NCBI GenBank assembly: GCA_036362985.1
Contig: JAYGXS010000007.1
Span: forward strand, 4,596,987-4,660,986
Source of the DNA: Ligula intestinalis
Taxonomy: Eukaryota > Platyhelminthes > Cestoda > Diphyllobothriidea > Diphyllobothriidae
Direction of reading: 5' to 3'
Length of the DNA: 64,000 bases
Positions 41,481 to 51,544 of this stretch are shown in pieces; position 1 is the first letter of the stretch, and each line of letters opens with the position of its first letter. The translations under genes and the position numbers were made by a program. A model generated the notes under the pieces. It worked only from the letters and a program-made list of their open reading frames with translations, was not told where the DNA came from and searched no databases.

Positions 41481-41777
41481 TTGCTTCTCGAAGCGGGCTG
41501 CTTAACCGTGGCTGCTGTACCGAGGGTGGTAAAGCATTTGTTATCGTGGCGGGCATATTGATATCGGCACATGCTGGAAATGTGGAAGAACATTCAGAAG
41601 GTCACCCGCATAGACACACATTTTTCTTTAATGTACAGATTCTTAGCCAGCTTCCTTCCGATGTATTGTGTCTTTTGAAATGCCGCCGCTTAATATACAT
41701 TCATTCCTTGGTCATTTGAAGATATTGCTGGCTATTTTCGTCGCTGCGCAGTCTTTTGTAGGTTGTTGTTCTTTCAA

Positions 41778-41905
41778 TTAAAACTGGCCCACATGGTTTC
41801 TGTTTGGACTCCCACATTCCCACAATTTCACAGGCATTCTACACTGTGAACTGCTTACGCTGTGTACTGGAGCTTCAGAAGGCTCCAGGACACTCTGTTC
41901 CTCAT
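41778..41905 (-). CDS. exon-like frame related to the arm exon
   Basis: After CATCTGCA-type acceptor bases (minus-strand TTGCAG ending at 41906) the frame reads DEEQSVLEPSEAPVHSVSSS, QCRMPVKLWECGSPN and stops with TAA. Its first 20 residues parallel exon b of the arm copy (D-E-x-x-S then E-A-P/S-L/V), and it has the same phase. It lies 0.7 kb upstream of that copy on the same strand. Confidence 0.35.
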
Positions 41906-42361
41906 CTGCAACTATTGTTTACTTCCACTCGTTATTTTTGCCGTGCAAAGACGGGTAAAATTTGAAAAGTCATCTTTAAACTTGTTTGTATCAATAAATT
42001 CAATTCTATATACTCGTTTTAAATCTATGGACTAGATGCTAGGGAAGTTTTACTCCATTCACACATTATAAATCCAGGCTTTGGTGTAAGCCACGCCCTA
42101 AAACCCGTAGTAATTCTGATAACTCTGGTGATCTTACGAAGGCCGGGCTTTATTTCTGCTTTTTATTGGAGTAGAAAGCTATACTTATGACACTGAGGTA
42201 CGTATATGCATAAAGCGTCTCGACGAAGCCGATATTCCGATAAAAGCCTGAAAACGAGAAACCGTGGGTCGATTAGGGACAGTCTTCAGGGTTTTGCTAT
42301 AGTCGTAAGGACGCCGATCATCGGTCTGTGATTTGGGAATGATGTGTGAGTGAGATGCTCG

Positions 42362-42760
42362 GTCAGGTCATGTCAGGTATATTAAGGTAAATATAGGCAA
42401 ACGTCGTTGAAGTCTCTACACAGCAGCTAAGATTTTTAATTGGTCCAGGTGAACATTTCAAAAGAGTTCGTTTACATATTTGCCGACAGAAAGCGAGCAG
42501 ACGCCGTTTGGGTGGTAAAAAGTAAACTTACACGCCTACTCATTTATTCCAAGTAATATAATTAAACATGTAATCATTCGTCTTGTACCTCGGATTCTTG
42601 GCAATGTCAATTGACACGAGCCACTAAGTTCACCTGAGCGAAAAGAGCAGACAGTGGAAGAACGCGTTACGCATTTTTCAGAAAGTGCAGAATTCGAAAC
42701 GCCATTTGAGGGATTTTAGTGAAAAAAGAACTATCGTTTGGAGGAGCAAAGTAAATGCGT
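42362..42760 (-). mobile_element. CR1 family A copy A5, 3' untranslated part
   Basis: The tail on the minus strand ends with CTGACATGACCTGAC-like pentamers, and the next 350 bases match the 3' regions of A2 and A3 (CAAGTAATATAATTAAAC, GAGCAGACAGTG, GAAAAAAGAACTATCGTTTG). No coding part remains. Confidence 0.6.
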
Positions 42761-43399
42761 GATAGGACCGACCTGCTGCTCAGTGTCTTTCGAACTGTCA
42801 AATAGTTCCAAGTTGCAACATCTGATCAAATTAAGCCTTCACAGTAGTAAGTCGGTGTGTCTATAAGAAAACAGACCGACCACTCGTTTCGTGGTATTGA
42901 ACAATGTCATGGGAATTGGGAAGCAGAAAATTGAAGATTGGTGAGAGTGGACTACTCGGCCAAAATGTTTCGTAATGGGCCTTCAAGTTTTGGATCAGGG
43001 ACAGCTAGGGGGTTAGAAGCTGAAGTGGACAAAAGTTTTTAACATAGAGGGCAGTGAGTTGATCGTGCTAACGGAAAGTCGGAACCGTAAGAAATTCAGC
43101 ACGATGGATAGTGGTAGGATCATCCGCTACCAAGGAAATCCAGGAGAACATTTGCATGAGAGATTCGTCAGAAACCTTAACTTTTAATTGAGTAAGCGTG
43201 CTTTTGACCGAAATGACGGTTGCGGAAAAGTCAGTTTACTGAGGGAGGAGATATGAGGCTAATATAAGCGTCAGTGTCGACTGGAAAACGTTTGCCATGC
43301 TTGAATACGTAGGATTGTCCGTGAACTCAGTCACACTTACTGTCCGGCCGAAGGTTTCCTCAGCTAAAACTTGAAGGAGTTGGGGGCAAAAGCGCGTTT

Positions 43400-43765
43400 G
43401 TTGCACACTTATAATACCTCTAGCTCCACAATTCTGTATTTCGCGACGGGTTGTAATAGAGCGCTGACCCGCAGAGACTCGACCTGCTTCCACTTAGACA
43501 CACACTTGCGTCTAGGTTCTCACGACCGCCCAAGCGCCACTCGAACAAGTCTCTTTTCGCCCACTCTCGACCGCTAGACGACATTTAAGACAACGGCGCT
43601 CCAGCGGAATGATGTTTGCTTCGAAGTCAATCTATCTCCATATATTCTCCGTTCCTTTGTGTACACAATAAACTATTCCTTGTAATCTTGCCTTCAGAAG
43701 ATTTCTCCCATCTCCTAAGGAACCGGGCCTGGAAGATTGTAGCTGCTAGGGTAAACCATCTTTGC
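43400..43765 (+). repeat. Gypsy LTR family C, copy C1
   Basis: The end matches other family C LTRs: TTGTGTACACAATAAACTAT (with AATAAA), then GGAACCGGGCCTGGAAGAT and GTAGCTGCTAGGGTAAACC. The start near TGTTGCACAC is an estimate. No primer site follows. Confidence 0.5.
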
Positions 43766-43779
43766 CTTAACTTCTATAG

Positions 43780-44110
43780 ACAAATGAGTGCCCTTTATAT
43801 GGATTGGCTATTCCTGGCACCAGAAGTAAGTTCTCCTTGAAACAGTCTATTCGGAAATTTTAATTTATAAGCACTAAGTCAGCTTATTTGCTGCTCCAAG
43901 TAATCTCTGCTCCACCAGGCACTTGTTGCATGAAAGAATGCATAGTGGATGCAACTTATTTTGTAAGCAATTGCTGGCCTTTCGATGATTGGCAGTGTGT
44001 GCTTTGGGTCCGTGGGCTATGTCTACCGCGGCGGTATGCAAAAACCGCCTCCGCTTGACTGTGCGGGCTCGGCTTTAAGTTATTGTGAGTCCTAGGCTCA
44101 GCCACTGTCA
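43780..44110 (+). repeat. dispersed repeat D, copy 1
   Basis: Shared blocks: GAGTGCCCTTTATATGGAT, GGCTATTCCTGGCACCAGAA, CACTTGTTGCATGAAAGAAT, GCATAGTGGATGCAACTTAT. The family recurs near 44.9, 54.2, 54.9, 59.2, 59.4 and 61.5 kb. Several copies start with GGCTATCC and close with GGATAGCC. It encodes nothing recognisable. Confidence 0.65.
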
Positions 44111-44139
44111 AAGTACGAAGTGATGTGTTCAATCACTCC

Positions 44140-44510
44140 CTGTGAACTCATACACGGGCGAGCGCACGGATGGTAACGCGCTTGCCCACGCGCCTCACCA
44201 CTGCCATCGAGAGCACACGCACTGGCCGCTTGCGCCATTTCACTAACCTTCTGGCCAATCACCTTTCAATACTGATTCATACAACGTGCTCTCGCAGTGG
44301 CCTGACTGCCGCCAGGCTCACATTTGGGACCAGGCCGCCTAGTGGATGGAAATGTGATCGGACAGTTGATTACTTCTTGCCAATGCTTCACCTCCATCTG
44401 TACAGAATAAATCGTTCCTTCCACTCCGGACTCTCCGTCCTTTTTTTCCAAACAAATCGGGACTGCAGATGGTAGTTGCTAGGACTAAACTTACAACTCC
44501 CCTGCGATAT
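44140..44510 (+). repeat. Gypsy LTR family C, copy C2
   Basis: The LTR runs to CCCTGCGATAT and is directly followed by TGGTGACCCCGG. AATAAA lies at 44406-44411 (CTGTACAGAATAAATC). The start at TGTGAACTCATACACGG is inferred. Confidence 0.65.
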
Positions 44511-44522
44511 TGGTGACCCCGG
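44511..44522 (+). promoter_or_regulatory. primer binding site, tRNA-Trp type
   Basis: TGGTGACCCCGG follows the LTR end at once. A start of TGGTGACCCC complements the 3' end of tRNA-Trp, the primer reported for CsRn1-type Gypsy elements. Related sites occur on the minus strand at 47043-47055, 51151-51162 and 63734-63745. Confidence 0.7.
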
Positions 44523-44885
44523 CATGATTTGCACTTGCAACGTACGATGTGGCTGAGATCAGTTATCATCAAACTTCTCTCGACATCAACTAACTTCTTC
44601 CTCTTTAACTACGATATGGAGAATGCAATCACCGAAATCTTGTCATAAAGCGATAGGGAGATCATCAACCGCCCTCAGCCCATCGACTGCAGGCCATGCT
44701 TCCTTCCCAATTCAGCAATTAAGTTCCGCTATGAGTGCCAGCACTCAGATCTTCAAAGCAACCATTAATTCTACTTGTACGGCCTCAACTCAACCCAAGC
44801 TGACATGGTATACCAATTTGCCGCCGATGCAAAACTTGTCGACCGCCCCTCCAACCTGACTCATTCATGCCTGCCTGAGCGGCCC
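44523..44885 (+). pseudogene. 5' internal region of a family C Gypsy element
   Basis: After the primer site, short frames follow (an ATG at 44616 opens MENAITEIL and then stops; 44623-44859 is open in another frame). I cannot recognise gag with certainty. It is cut off by repeat D at about 44890. Confidence 0.35.
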
Positions 44886-44889
44886 ATGT

Positions 44890-45100
44890 TGCTTTCGACA
44901 GAGGCATGAGTGCCTTTTATGGAAACTGGCTTTCCCTGGCACCAGGGACAAGCATCTCCAAACCAGCCTATTTGGAAATGTTAATATATCAGCAATCAGT
45001 TACTTTACTTCAGATAATTCATGTTGGAGCGGGGTTTTGTAACGTTAAAAATGCATAGCGGGCGTAAATTAATTTGTATACAACTGCGGGGGTTTGGATA
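44890..45100 (+). repeat. dispersed repeat D, copy 2
   Basis: GCATGAGTGCCTTTTATGG, TTTCCCTGGCACCAGGGACA, GAAATGTTAATATATCAGCA match copy 1. The 3' half is diverged. Confidence 0.55.
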
Positions 45101-45457
45101 ATTTATGTCGTTATCGCAGGATTTTAAGTTAATGAAATCCTACCGACTGTCATTTTCAGACCCGGTTCCTTAGAGAAAGACAACACATGGGAGGTCAGAG
45201 TCAAGGGAGCAGGAAAGAGGAATACGACCGTCAGGCAAGCCAGCAACCCCTGACCAGGGCGTTGCATCAGAAGAAGGGCGATCGCGGGGTCTCGCCACAG
45301 CGTCTGGAGCGGCCTATGTGTAAGCCAACCATGGAATTTGATTTGTCAGACAGTTTGGCTAGACAAAACAGCTTAGGCGGCCAGTGGATGTGTACTGGCC
45401 AGCGGCGGTGCGCCTTGGCACATAGTTGCTTGCGCAGAATGAGTCACCAGAGTGTGT

Positions 45458-45905
45458 TGTAGTGGGTCATGCCTGGCCGACTAACTCGCATCGAAATGCA
45501 CTTTCCCAAAGGCTCACCGGTGTGGTTTTCGACGTCTGGATCAGCCAGTCACAGTTCCCTTATCCACATGGTTTGGGCTAAGCGATTAATAGCAGGCTTG
45601 CACGCGTTCCCGACGCAAGCTGCTTCCTTGCCCAAAATCACCAGGCCTACCTAGCCAAAAGACGCGCTCTCTCTCTCTCTCTGTCTTCTGTTCTGATTGC
45701 TTCTAAGACCTCACTTGGGGTCCGGTCACTCTCCAGAGCGGTCATGTCTCCCAAGTCAGACTTCCTCTAATGATTCTCCTTTCCTTTGTGTACACAATAT
45801 ACTCTTTCCCCTACTCTGGCCTTATACGACTTCTCTTTCACACAAAGTTACCATGGTCTGAAGATCGCAGTTGCTGAGTTTGACTCACTTAACCCCCTGC
45901 GATAG
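45458..45905 (+). repeat. Gypsy LTR family C, copy C3
   Basis: It starts TGTAGTGGGTC and shares most of its length, inverted, with 48165-48583. A CT dinucleotide run lies at 45667-45683. The end region has TTTGTGTACACAATATACTC and GGTCTGAAGATCGCAGTTGC. Confidence 0.6.
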
Positions 45906-45954
45906 TGTCAGTGGGTTGCAACATGGCGTAGGGCAATTGTTTGTTTGGGTAAGC

Positions 45955-46230
45955 AAGTTTTATCAGTCGAAAACCCTACCAACTGCGATCTTTAGGCCCG
46001 ATTCCCTATGGCAAGATAAAAAGAATTGGACGCCGAGTGGTAGCACTGGCTATTTCTGTACAGAAGGAAGTGGCGAATAGGCAGGAGTCATGTCAATCTC
46101 GGACGAGTGAAGTCCAGCTGCTAGGGCGTCCGATCTGCAGTGTCAGTGCGGTAATCGTCACAACACCCATAGCCATCTTTTTGAGAGTCAGTATAGAAAG
46201 GTAATTGGCCAGATTTGTGGCGATTAGCCA
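45955..46230 (-). repeat. Gypsy LTR family C, copy C4
   Basis: On the minus strand this has TTCTGTACAGAAATAGCC, GGGCCTAAAGATCGCAGTTG. It faces copy C3 end to end. The sequence beyond it (46235-46500) is shared with the flank of C8. Confidence 0.5.
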
Positions 46231-46234
46231 GACT

Positions 46235-46500
46235 AAACTTTCCATAACGCTCTTAGCACATTTTCAAGTGTGAACTGCTTTTTGTTTAATTGAGGTATAC
46301 TGACCCCGCCCTACAATTGCGTCCCACTTGTTTTCGGTTACAAAGGAGGTTTTACATCTGTTCACTCGTTCGGCTGCCATCGTTCATATTATGGCACATC
46401 ATTCGTGAAATTTAAGTAGTTAATTCGTCTGGAGGTCATTTCTCTTTTGGTTGGTGCGTGCGCAGTTGCTACCAACCGCCATATCTTTCGCGTGGACGTC
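46235..46500 (-). repeat. repeat H, probable 3' internal part of the LTR element
   Basis: Matches 48630-48905 (TAAACTTTC near the LTR, GCTTTCGGTTA/GTTTTCGGTTA, ATAATTCGTGA/TCATTCGTGA). As it accompanies two LTR copies on the same side, it is probably the internal region just before the 3' LTR. Confidence 0.45.
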
Positions 46501-46599
46501 ACTTACGATTGGCTGTCCCAGAGGTCGTCTTCAGTGCAGGTGCACCCATTAGCAGCGGGTAGCCTTTGCGCGGAGTTACTCACCGCAAATTTTCCCTTC

Positions 46600-47055
46600 C
46601 AAGGCCCCATTTTGGGTGATACAAGAATCTGCACGGAGGGGGAATAGGTAAATATAGTGAACGATATGTGTGCCAAGGTAAGGGCGATATCGTGGGCAGG
46701 TGTGGTTGACATGAATAATTCAGGTTGAAGGGGTGGCTGGCGAAAGCCTGTGGTTTAGTATACCGCGTCAGTACGGATTGAGTTAAGAAATACCGTTGAC
46801 AGGAGAAGTAGGATCAGATGTTGGGAAGGAGGGCTGAATGCTGGTCCTCATGAAGGGACTGATCTGCTGGATCGGTAAGGAACCGTAGCCTGGTTTTGCT
46901 GGACTATGAGTATTTTAATACTTCAATTCGCTACACGATCTGATGCCAGTTACGAAATTCTACGTTACGCGGCCACCACAGATGACTCTGGATATATTCA
47001 AGTGAAAGCGAAAGAGGTTTAACGTTACTGGTGTAGATCACGCCGAGGTCACTGG
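46600..47055 (-). pseudogene. family C Gypsy internal remnant with primer site
   Basis: On the minus strand, CCAGTGACCTCGG (47055-47043) follows LTR C5; the sequence below it, through CGTAATTTCGTAACTGGCATC-like bases to 46640, matches the internal regions near 51.0 and 63.65 kb. It has no readable frame of length. Confidence 0.5.
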
Positions 47056-47057
47056 TA

Positions 47058-47450
47058 TCGTCGCAGGAATTGAAGTTAATAAGGTTAAACTCTAACCACT
47101 GTGATCTTCGGACCCAGATCCTTTTAGGAGAAGGAGACGAAATGAGACGCCGAGTAGAAGGAAAATTTTATTCTGTACAGAAGGAATGCAGAATAGCGAG
47201 GAGAAAGTTGGCTATCGAATGAGTGCAGTCCGTTCCCTAGCGCCGCAGCACCCGGAGTGTTAAAGCAAAGGTAGTTATCGCAGCGAGGTCCCTTGTAAGT
47301 CGGCCATGAACGTGATTGGCCAGACGAAGGGAGGCAAACCAGTGCACGCACCTTAGTAAGTCACGCCAAATAAGCATTCACGCAGTGCGTGCCGCTGTCC
47401 AACTGTAGGTGACACGACTTGCATTCACGTGACATTATGTGTGGCGGAAA
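47058..47450 (-). repeat. Gypsy LTR family C, copy C5
   Basis: Minus strand: TTCTGTACAGAATAAAAT with the polyadenylation signal, GGATCTGGGTCCGAAGATCA, and the end next to a primer site. Closest to C6 at 51.2-51.5 kb (shared ALVCLP-like frame and GCCAATCA block). Confidence 0.6.
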
Positions 47451-47469
47451 TGGGAGTTCACTAAAAGTA

Positions 47470-47930
47470 TTCTTTACCCAGATCGGAATTAAGGCGGTTA
47501 AGTATTCCAAACGGAAAAAAGAATATTTCACCATATAGAACGAGGGACGTACCGATGGTAGAGTTAAGAACAGTATGAAGGTCTGTGGCTGGCATGAGTG
47601 AGCCGACTGATAGATTTGAGCGTCACTGGTAAATTGCCATGCCATGTCATCTTTAGTTGAGTGGAGTAAGGAGAGATACCGTTCGCAGTAGAGGTTAGAC
47701 CAGATGTTAAGAAAGAAGGATAGGTGCTGGCCGTCACAGACGGGGCGTCCTGCTGGATTGGGGAGAAACCATGGCCTGTGTTGGATAGGCCGTAAATTCT
47801 TGAGGATCTCCCTATCGTTTTGGGACAGAATGCCGGTTAAGATGCCACAGGAATGATCAGCAGAAGTTGAAGGAGGCTGGATAATTATTGAGGACAGCCG
47901 CATCAGAAGTTGCGACTTCAGTTCGTGTCC
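47470..47930 (-). other. internal remnant between LTR copies
   Basis: A 180-codon frame (47903-47361) overlaps this and LTR C5 and has no gag or pol motif; part lies in the LTR. I regard it as a chance frame. The region probably belongs to the element whose LTR is C7. Confidence 0.35.
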
Positions 47931-47934
47931 TCAG

Positions 47935-48130
47935 TCAAACCCGCGCAACTGTGATCTCCAAGCCAGGTTCCTGACGGCAAAAGAAAAAGTTTACGACGCC
48001 AAGTGGAAGGAATAATTTATTCTGTACAGAAGGAAGTGGACAATAGACAAGAGTAATAAAATGTCGGACGAGCACAGTCCGGCTGCAAGGGCATCGAATC
48101 CGCAGTGTCAACGCGGAAATTATCACACTT
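47935..48130 (-). repeat. Gypsy LTR family C, copy C7, partial
   Basis: Minus strand: TCTGTACAGAATAAATTATT and GGAACCTGGCTTGGAGATCA. Truncated at its 5' side near 48130. Confidence 0.5.
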
Positions 48131-48164
48131 CCAAAAGCAGTAATCGCAGGGGGTTTAGTGAGTT

Positions 48165-48583
48165 AAACCATGCAACTGCGATCTTCAGACCATGGTTAGT
48201 TAGTGCAGAAGCGAAATCCGTAAAGGCCAAAGTAGTAGGAAGAATGTATTTTCTGCACAAAGGTGAAGAGAATAGATAGATGAAGTTTGACTTGGCGAGC
48301 CTACAACCGGCAGGAGAGCCAGCCACAGGCCAAGTGAGGTCTAAGCAGTAATCCGGCCAGAAGACAGAGAGAGCGCTTTCATTGGCTAGGTCGGCCTGGA
48401 GATTTTCAGCACAGAAGCAGCTTGCGTCGGGAAAGCGCGCAAGCTTGCCATTCGTCGCTTCGCTCAAACCGTGTAGATGCGGGAACTATGATTGGCTGAT
48501 CGGGACGTCGAAAACCGCGTCGGTGAGCCTTTGCGAAAGTGCACTTCGACGCGAGCTAGTCGGCCAGGCACGACCCACTACAC
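48165..48583 (-). repeat. Gypsy LTR family C, copy C8
   Basis: Inverted relative of C3: minus strand TGTAGTGGGTCGTGCCTGGC at the start, then GACGCAAGCTGC near the middle. The poly(A) signal is lost (TGTGCAGAAAATAC). Confidence 0.6.
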
Positions 48584-48629
48584 AATCTTTGTGAGTCGGC
48601 CTTGAAAGGTTCTTAGTCAGACTTGTGCT

Positions 48630-48905
48630 GACTGGCTAGAATAAACTTTCTTCAAAAATCTTACCAAAGGTGATTTAGACTTGTTTTTTAGGCGACTTTC
48701 TCCTTGCTTTACAAGTGCGACTGACCTGCTTTCGGTTATTGAGGATGCTTCAATTGTAGTAAATATTATTATACATTCACTCTTTAGGGTTCCATCCCTG
48801 ATACTACAGGACATAATTCGTGAGATATAATTTTTTATTTCGTCGGGAAGTCACTTCTCGTTAGACTGGTGCAGACGCGCTTCTTCGCAACCGCCAGGGC
48901 TTGCG
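48630..48905 (-). repeat. repeat H, copy 2
   Basis: Matches 46235-46500; lies just outside LTR C8 as the first copy lies outside C4. Confidence 0.45.
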
Positions 48906-49150
48906 TAATGGCAGCAGATGCATTAGTTAGCAGCGTTAAGCGAGTCACTGAATGTGCTTACCTCCCAAACCCGAGTTCGGGTGATGAAAGAATTAAGTAC
49001 ACTTTGCGAAAATTCTCATTGAAAATTTCAGAAGATAAATTGGCGGACATACGTTTGTTTTCGATAAATTCTCGTCAGGCCTTTACATTTATATGGTATG
49101 AATAAACTATGGTGGTTGGTGGACAGATGAAGTGTTCTCGTTGTCACTGT

Positions 49151-49192
49151 GGGGAGGAGGGGGTAGAAAGGGGGGTGGGGGGAGGTTGGGGG
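49151..49192 (+). other. G-run cluster, quadruplex-capable
   Basis: Five runs of four or more G within 42 bases (GGGG, GGGGG, GGGGGG, GGGGGG, GGGGG). It lies just beyond the 3' end of the minus-strand PLE coding region. A function is not implied. Confidence 0.6.
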
Positions 49193-49208
49193 AGTTAAGA
49201 TCAGAGTG

Positions 49209-49898
49209 TCAATGTCTAGACGGCCCGGCGTCCAAGACCACCGATAAGGTGTGCGTGGCTGGACTTGGGACTTGGTCGTCTCTGCGGGGGCCCGTTTCCG
49301 AGGCCTGTGGTCCGCCGTGGGTGGCAGTGTTACCTAGTTTTGCCCATTGCAACTGGGGCGCCGCGACAAAATTCTTTCGGGCACATAGCAGTGGTCTGCG
49401 TAGCCTGATTGCGGCCGCCTCTGCCGTCGCCAAAAGACGCTGTCCGAGGAGTTTTGAGTAGCTTGAAGGCACCTTGTAAATCACTCGGAAGGCCTCTTTG
49501 GCATCCACGCGATGGCTTGAGTCTACCAGGTGTGCTAAGATTGAACTGTTTACACCTTTAAATTGGCCCTTCCCTAACCATGCGGGTATGTGTTCCCTTT
49601 CTCTTTGGGAAAAGCGCCGGCTCGTGCGACCAATATAGCCTGCCCCACAGGAACAGGTAAATGAGTATATGCACATTGAGGTGGTCTGGGCTGGCAGTTT
49701 ATCCTTAATCTCTCCGTATAGGATGGGAGTAGTCGAGAACAATACATGGGCGTTGGCTGCTGGGAAGGTAGTTGATACGGCTTGACTCAGGCGCCTCCTT
49801 AGTAGTTCGCTTAGTCCGTCCCCTTGAAATGGGACTCTGATGAAGATTCGTTTCTTCTCCACTGTTAATACTGAGGGCTTTGGTGGCTGTCTAGCCAT
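49209..49898 (-). pseudogene. PLE GIY-YIG endonuclease (P3)
   Basis: The 229-residue frame holds KKRIFIRVPFQGDGLSELL, AVSTTFPAANAHVLFSTTPI, then MCIYSFTCSCGAGYIGRTSR with the YIG motif, REREHIPAWLGKGQF and a C-terminal region with LLGQRLLATAEAAAIRLRRP. It is open throughout; relative P2 has one stop. The Arg of the R-x-R-E-H helix is followed by Glu as needed for catalysis. It is separated from the RT by a frame change near 49930. Confidence 0.75.
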
Positions 49899-49960
49899 GT
49901 TTTTAGCGATAAATCGACAAGGATACTCATTTTTCTAAACACGCCTTCAACAATCTTAAG

Positions 49961-50494
49961 CTACTCTTCGATGCTATCAGTCGAGCAAATCCTCTTCACC
50001 CCTTGCGTCAAACACCGTACTAAATTGCGTTTGAAGTTCAACGGTACGAAACTAGCAAAATTGATGTATTGCCCGGACCACTTCTTTTTGCGATATACCC
50101 TACGTTGAATGCTCCCATCGGCTCTTTTACTCAATAGCACATCAAGGAATGGAAGCGATCCAGATTGTTCTGCTTCTAGGGTAAATTTTATCGATTTGTA
50201 CGCCCGATTTACTGTATGCATTAGCGTGAATAAGTTGGTTTGATCTGATGCAACTGCAAATATATCGTCTACCTACCGTTTATAGTACGTTAGATTATTT
50301 ATCTGGTGGCTAAGTTGCGCAGCTTCAAGCTTTCCCATGAATATATTTGCTAGAAGTGGACCCAGGGGCAAGCCCATAGCTACTCCTTCCAATTGTCTGT
50401 ATATGTTATTGTCAAATAGGAACTGTACATTCAAGGTGCAAGATAGAGACAAGCTTTTCCGAAATCTCGCTAAGAACTGTGGTGACATTACCAT
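49961..50494 (-). pseudogene. PLE reverse transcriptase, palm and thumb (P3)
   Basis: The frame reads NIYRQLEGVAMGLPLGPLLA, NIFMGKLEAAQL, then YYKR, a TAG, and VDDIFAVASDQTNLF. The TAG stands where the Tyr of the YVDD catalytic box is expected. After it come YKSIKFTLEAEQSGSLPFLD, VLLSKRADGSIQRRVYRKK, FKRNLVRCLTQGVKRICS. The two catalytic aspartates are present. With the TAG and the missing fingers the protein is inactive. It continues in frame shift into the GIY-YIG part through EELKIVEGVFRKM. Confidence 0.75.
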
Positions 50495-50569
50495 GTTTTA
50501 CATTATGACTTAAAAGGGTGTTTTGGTGAGTAACCAGTGGACTTACAGAGTCTGACCTCCATTAGATTA

Positions 50570-50830
50570 AGGCAGTAGAAAGGAGTTGACCAACAAATTG
50601 ACCGGAATGGGCTGTTTGAAAACGTTGATTAACCTGCATGGTTTGACCTCATTCAGAATCCTTTCTATTAATCGAATTAACGTGTTTTCGGCCTGCCTTT
50701 CAGCCCTGTTTTTAGCAATCAATCGACAAGAATACCCATTTTGTCGAAACACGCCTTCAACAATCTTAAGCTCCTCTTCAATGCTATCAGTCGAGCAAAT
50801 CCTCTTCGCCCTTTGCGTAAAATTATATGC
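50570..50830 (-). pseudogene. tandem PLE fragment, thumb to linker
   Basis: CAAATCCTCTTC...ACACGCCTTCAACAATCTTAAGCT at 50745-50815 repeats 49938-50000 almost exactly. On the minus strand the frame continues NGYSCRLIAKNRAERQAENT and LIRLIERILNEVKPCRLI. It lies upstream of P3 in the same orientation. Confidence 0.6.
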
Positions 50831-50979
50831 TTGCCAACGGTAGGATCGAGAGAGAGCGTGGGTGGCTGGACAAAGGTTGTGGTTTAATTATGCATGGAAG
50901 GTGGGCTTGGAGAAGTAAAATCAGATGTTGGGAAGGAGATCTGGATGTTGGTACTCAGAGAAAGGCTGCTCTATTCAGT

Positions 50980-51162
50980 AGGGCAGGAACCAAGACCGGA
51001 GTTTGATGGGCTATGCGTGGTTGAATATCTCCATTTCGCCACGTGGTAGCATGAGGGTCACGAAATTCTGCGTATCGCGGCCACCAGGGATAGCACAGGG
51101 AAAATGCAGTTGAAAGCGAGCGGGGTTTGAACTAACGAGTGTACGTCACGCCGGGATCACCA
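50980..51162 (-). pseudogene. family C Gypsy internal remnant with primer site
   Basis: Minus strand: TGGTGATCCCGG (51162-51151) next to LTR C6, then sequence shared with the regions near 46.95 and 63.65 kb (ATCCCTGGTGGCCGCGATAC). Confidence 0.55.
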
Positions 51163-51166
51163 GTAT

Positions 51167-51540
51167 CGTCTAGGGGGGGAATAAGTTAATAAAGTTAAAC
51201 TCTGACCAACGCGATCTTCAGGCCCGGTTTCCAGTGATAAGAGAAAAGATGAAACGCCAAGTAGAAGGATGTTTTTATTCTGTACAGAAGGAATGGAGAA
51301 TAGTTAGGCGACGAAGCTGACTCTCAGGTGAGGGCACTCCGTCCCCTAGCATGGCGACATCCGGATTGGTGAAAGCCTAGGCAGTCATCGCAGTGAGCTG
51401 CTTTGTGAGTCTGTGGGGAAATTGATTGGCCAGACGCAGGGAGGCAGACCAGTGCATGCGTTTTAATGGGCTGCACTAGACAAGCGTTCACGCAGGTCGC
51501 GACTTCTGTTAACGTAACCTTATGCGTGTTGCACATGGGA
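51167..51540 (-). repeat. Gypsy LTR family C, copy C6
   Basis: Minus strand: TTCTGTACAGAATAAAAACA and AAACCGGGCCTGAAGATCGC. A primer site of tRNA-Trp type follows. The start near TGTGCAACACGCATAAGG is inferred. Confidence 0.6.
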
Positions 51541-51544
51541 GGTC

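Larger units (their letters stand above)
49209..50860 (-). mobile_element. Penelope-like element P3
   Basis: Minus-strand order: RT palm (50494-50225), RT thumb (50221-49961), GIY-YIG domain (49898-49209). Upstream at 50830-50570 a second copy of the thumb-to-linker region lies in the same orientation, so two PLE pieces are in tandem. The fingers are missing. Confidence 0.75.

Noticed and set aside
45667..45683. CT repeat as a separate microsatellite locus
   Set aside because: It lies inside LTR C3; the aligned region of C8 has AGAGAGAG at the same place, so it belongs to the LTR.
47361..47903. 180-codon minus frame
   Set aside because: It overlaps an LTR copy, has no gag or pol motif and is not kept in the related LTR at 51.2-51.5 kb.
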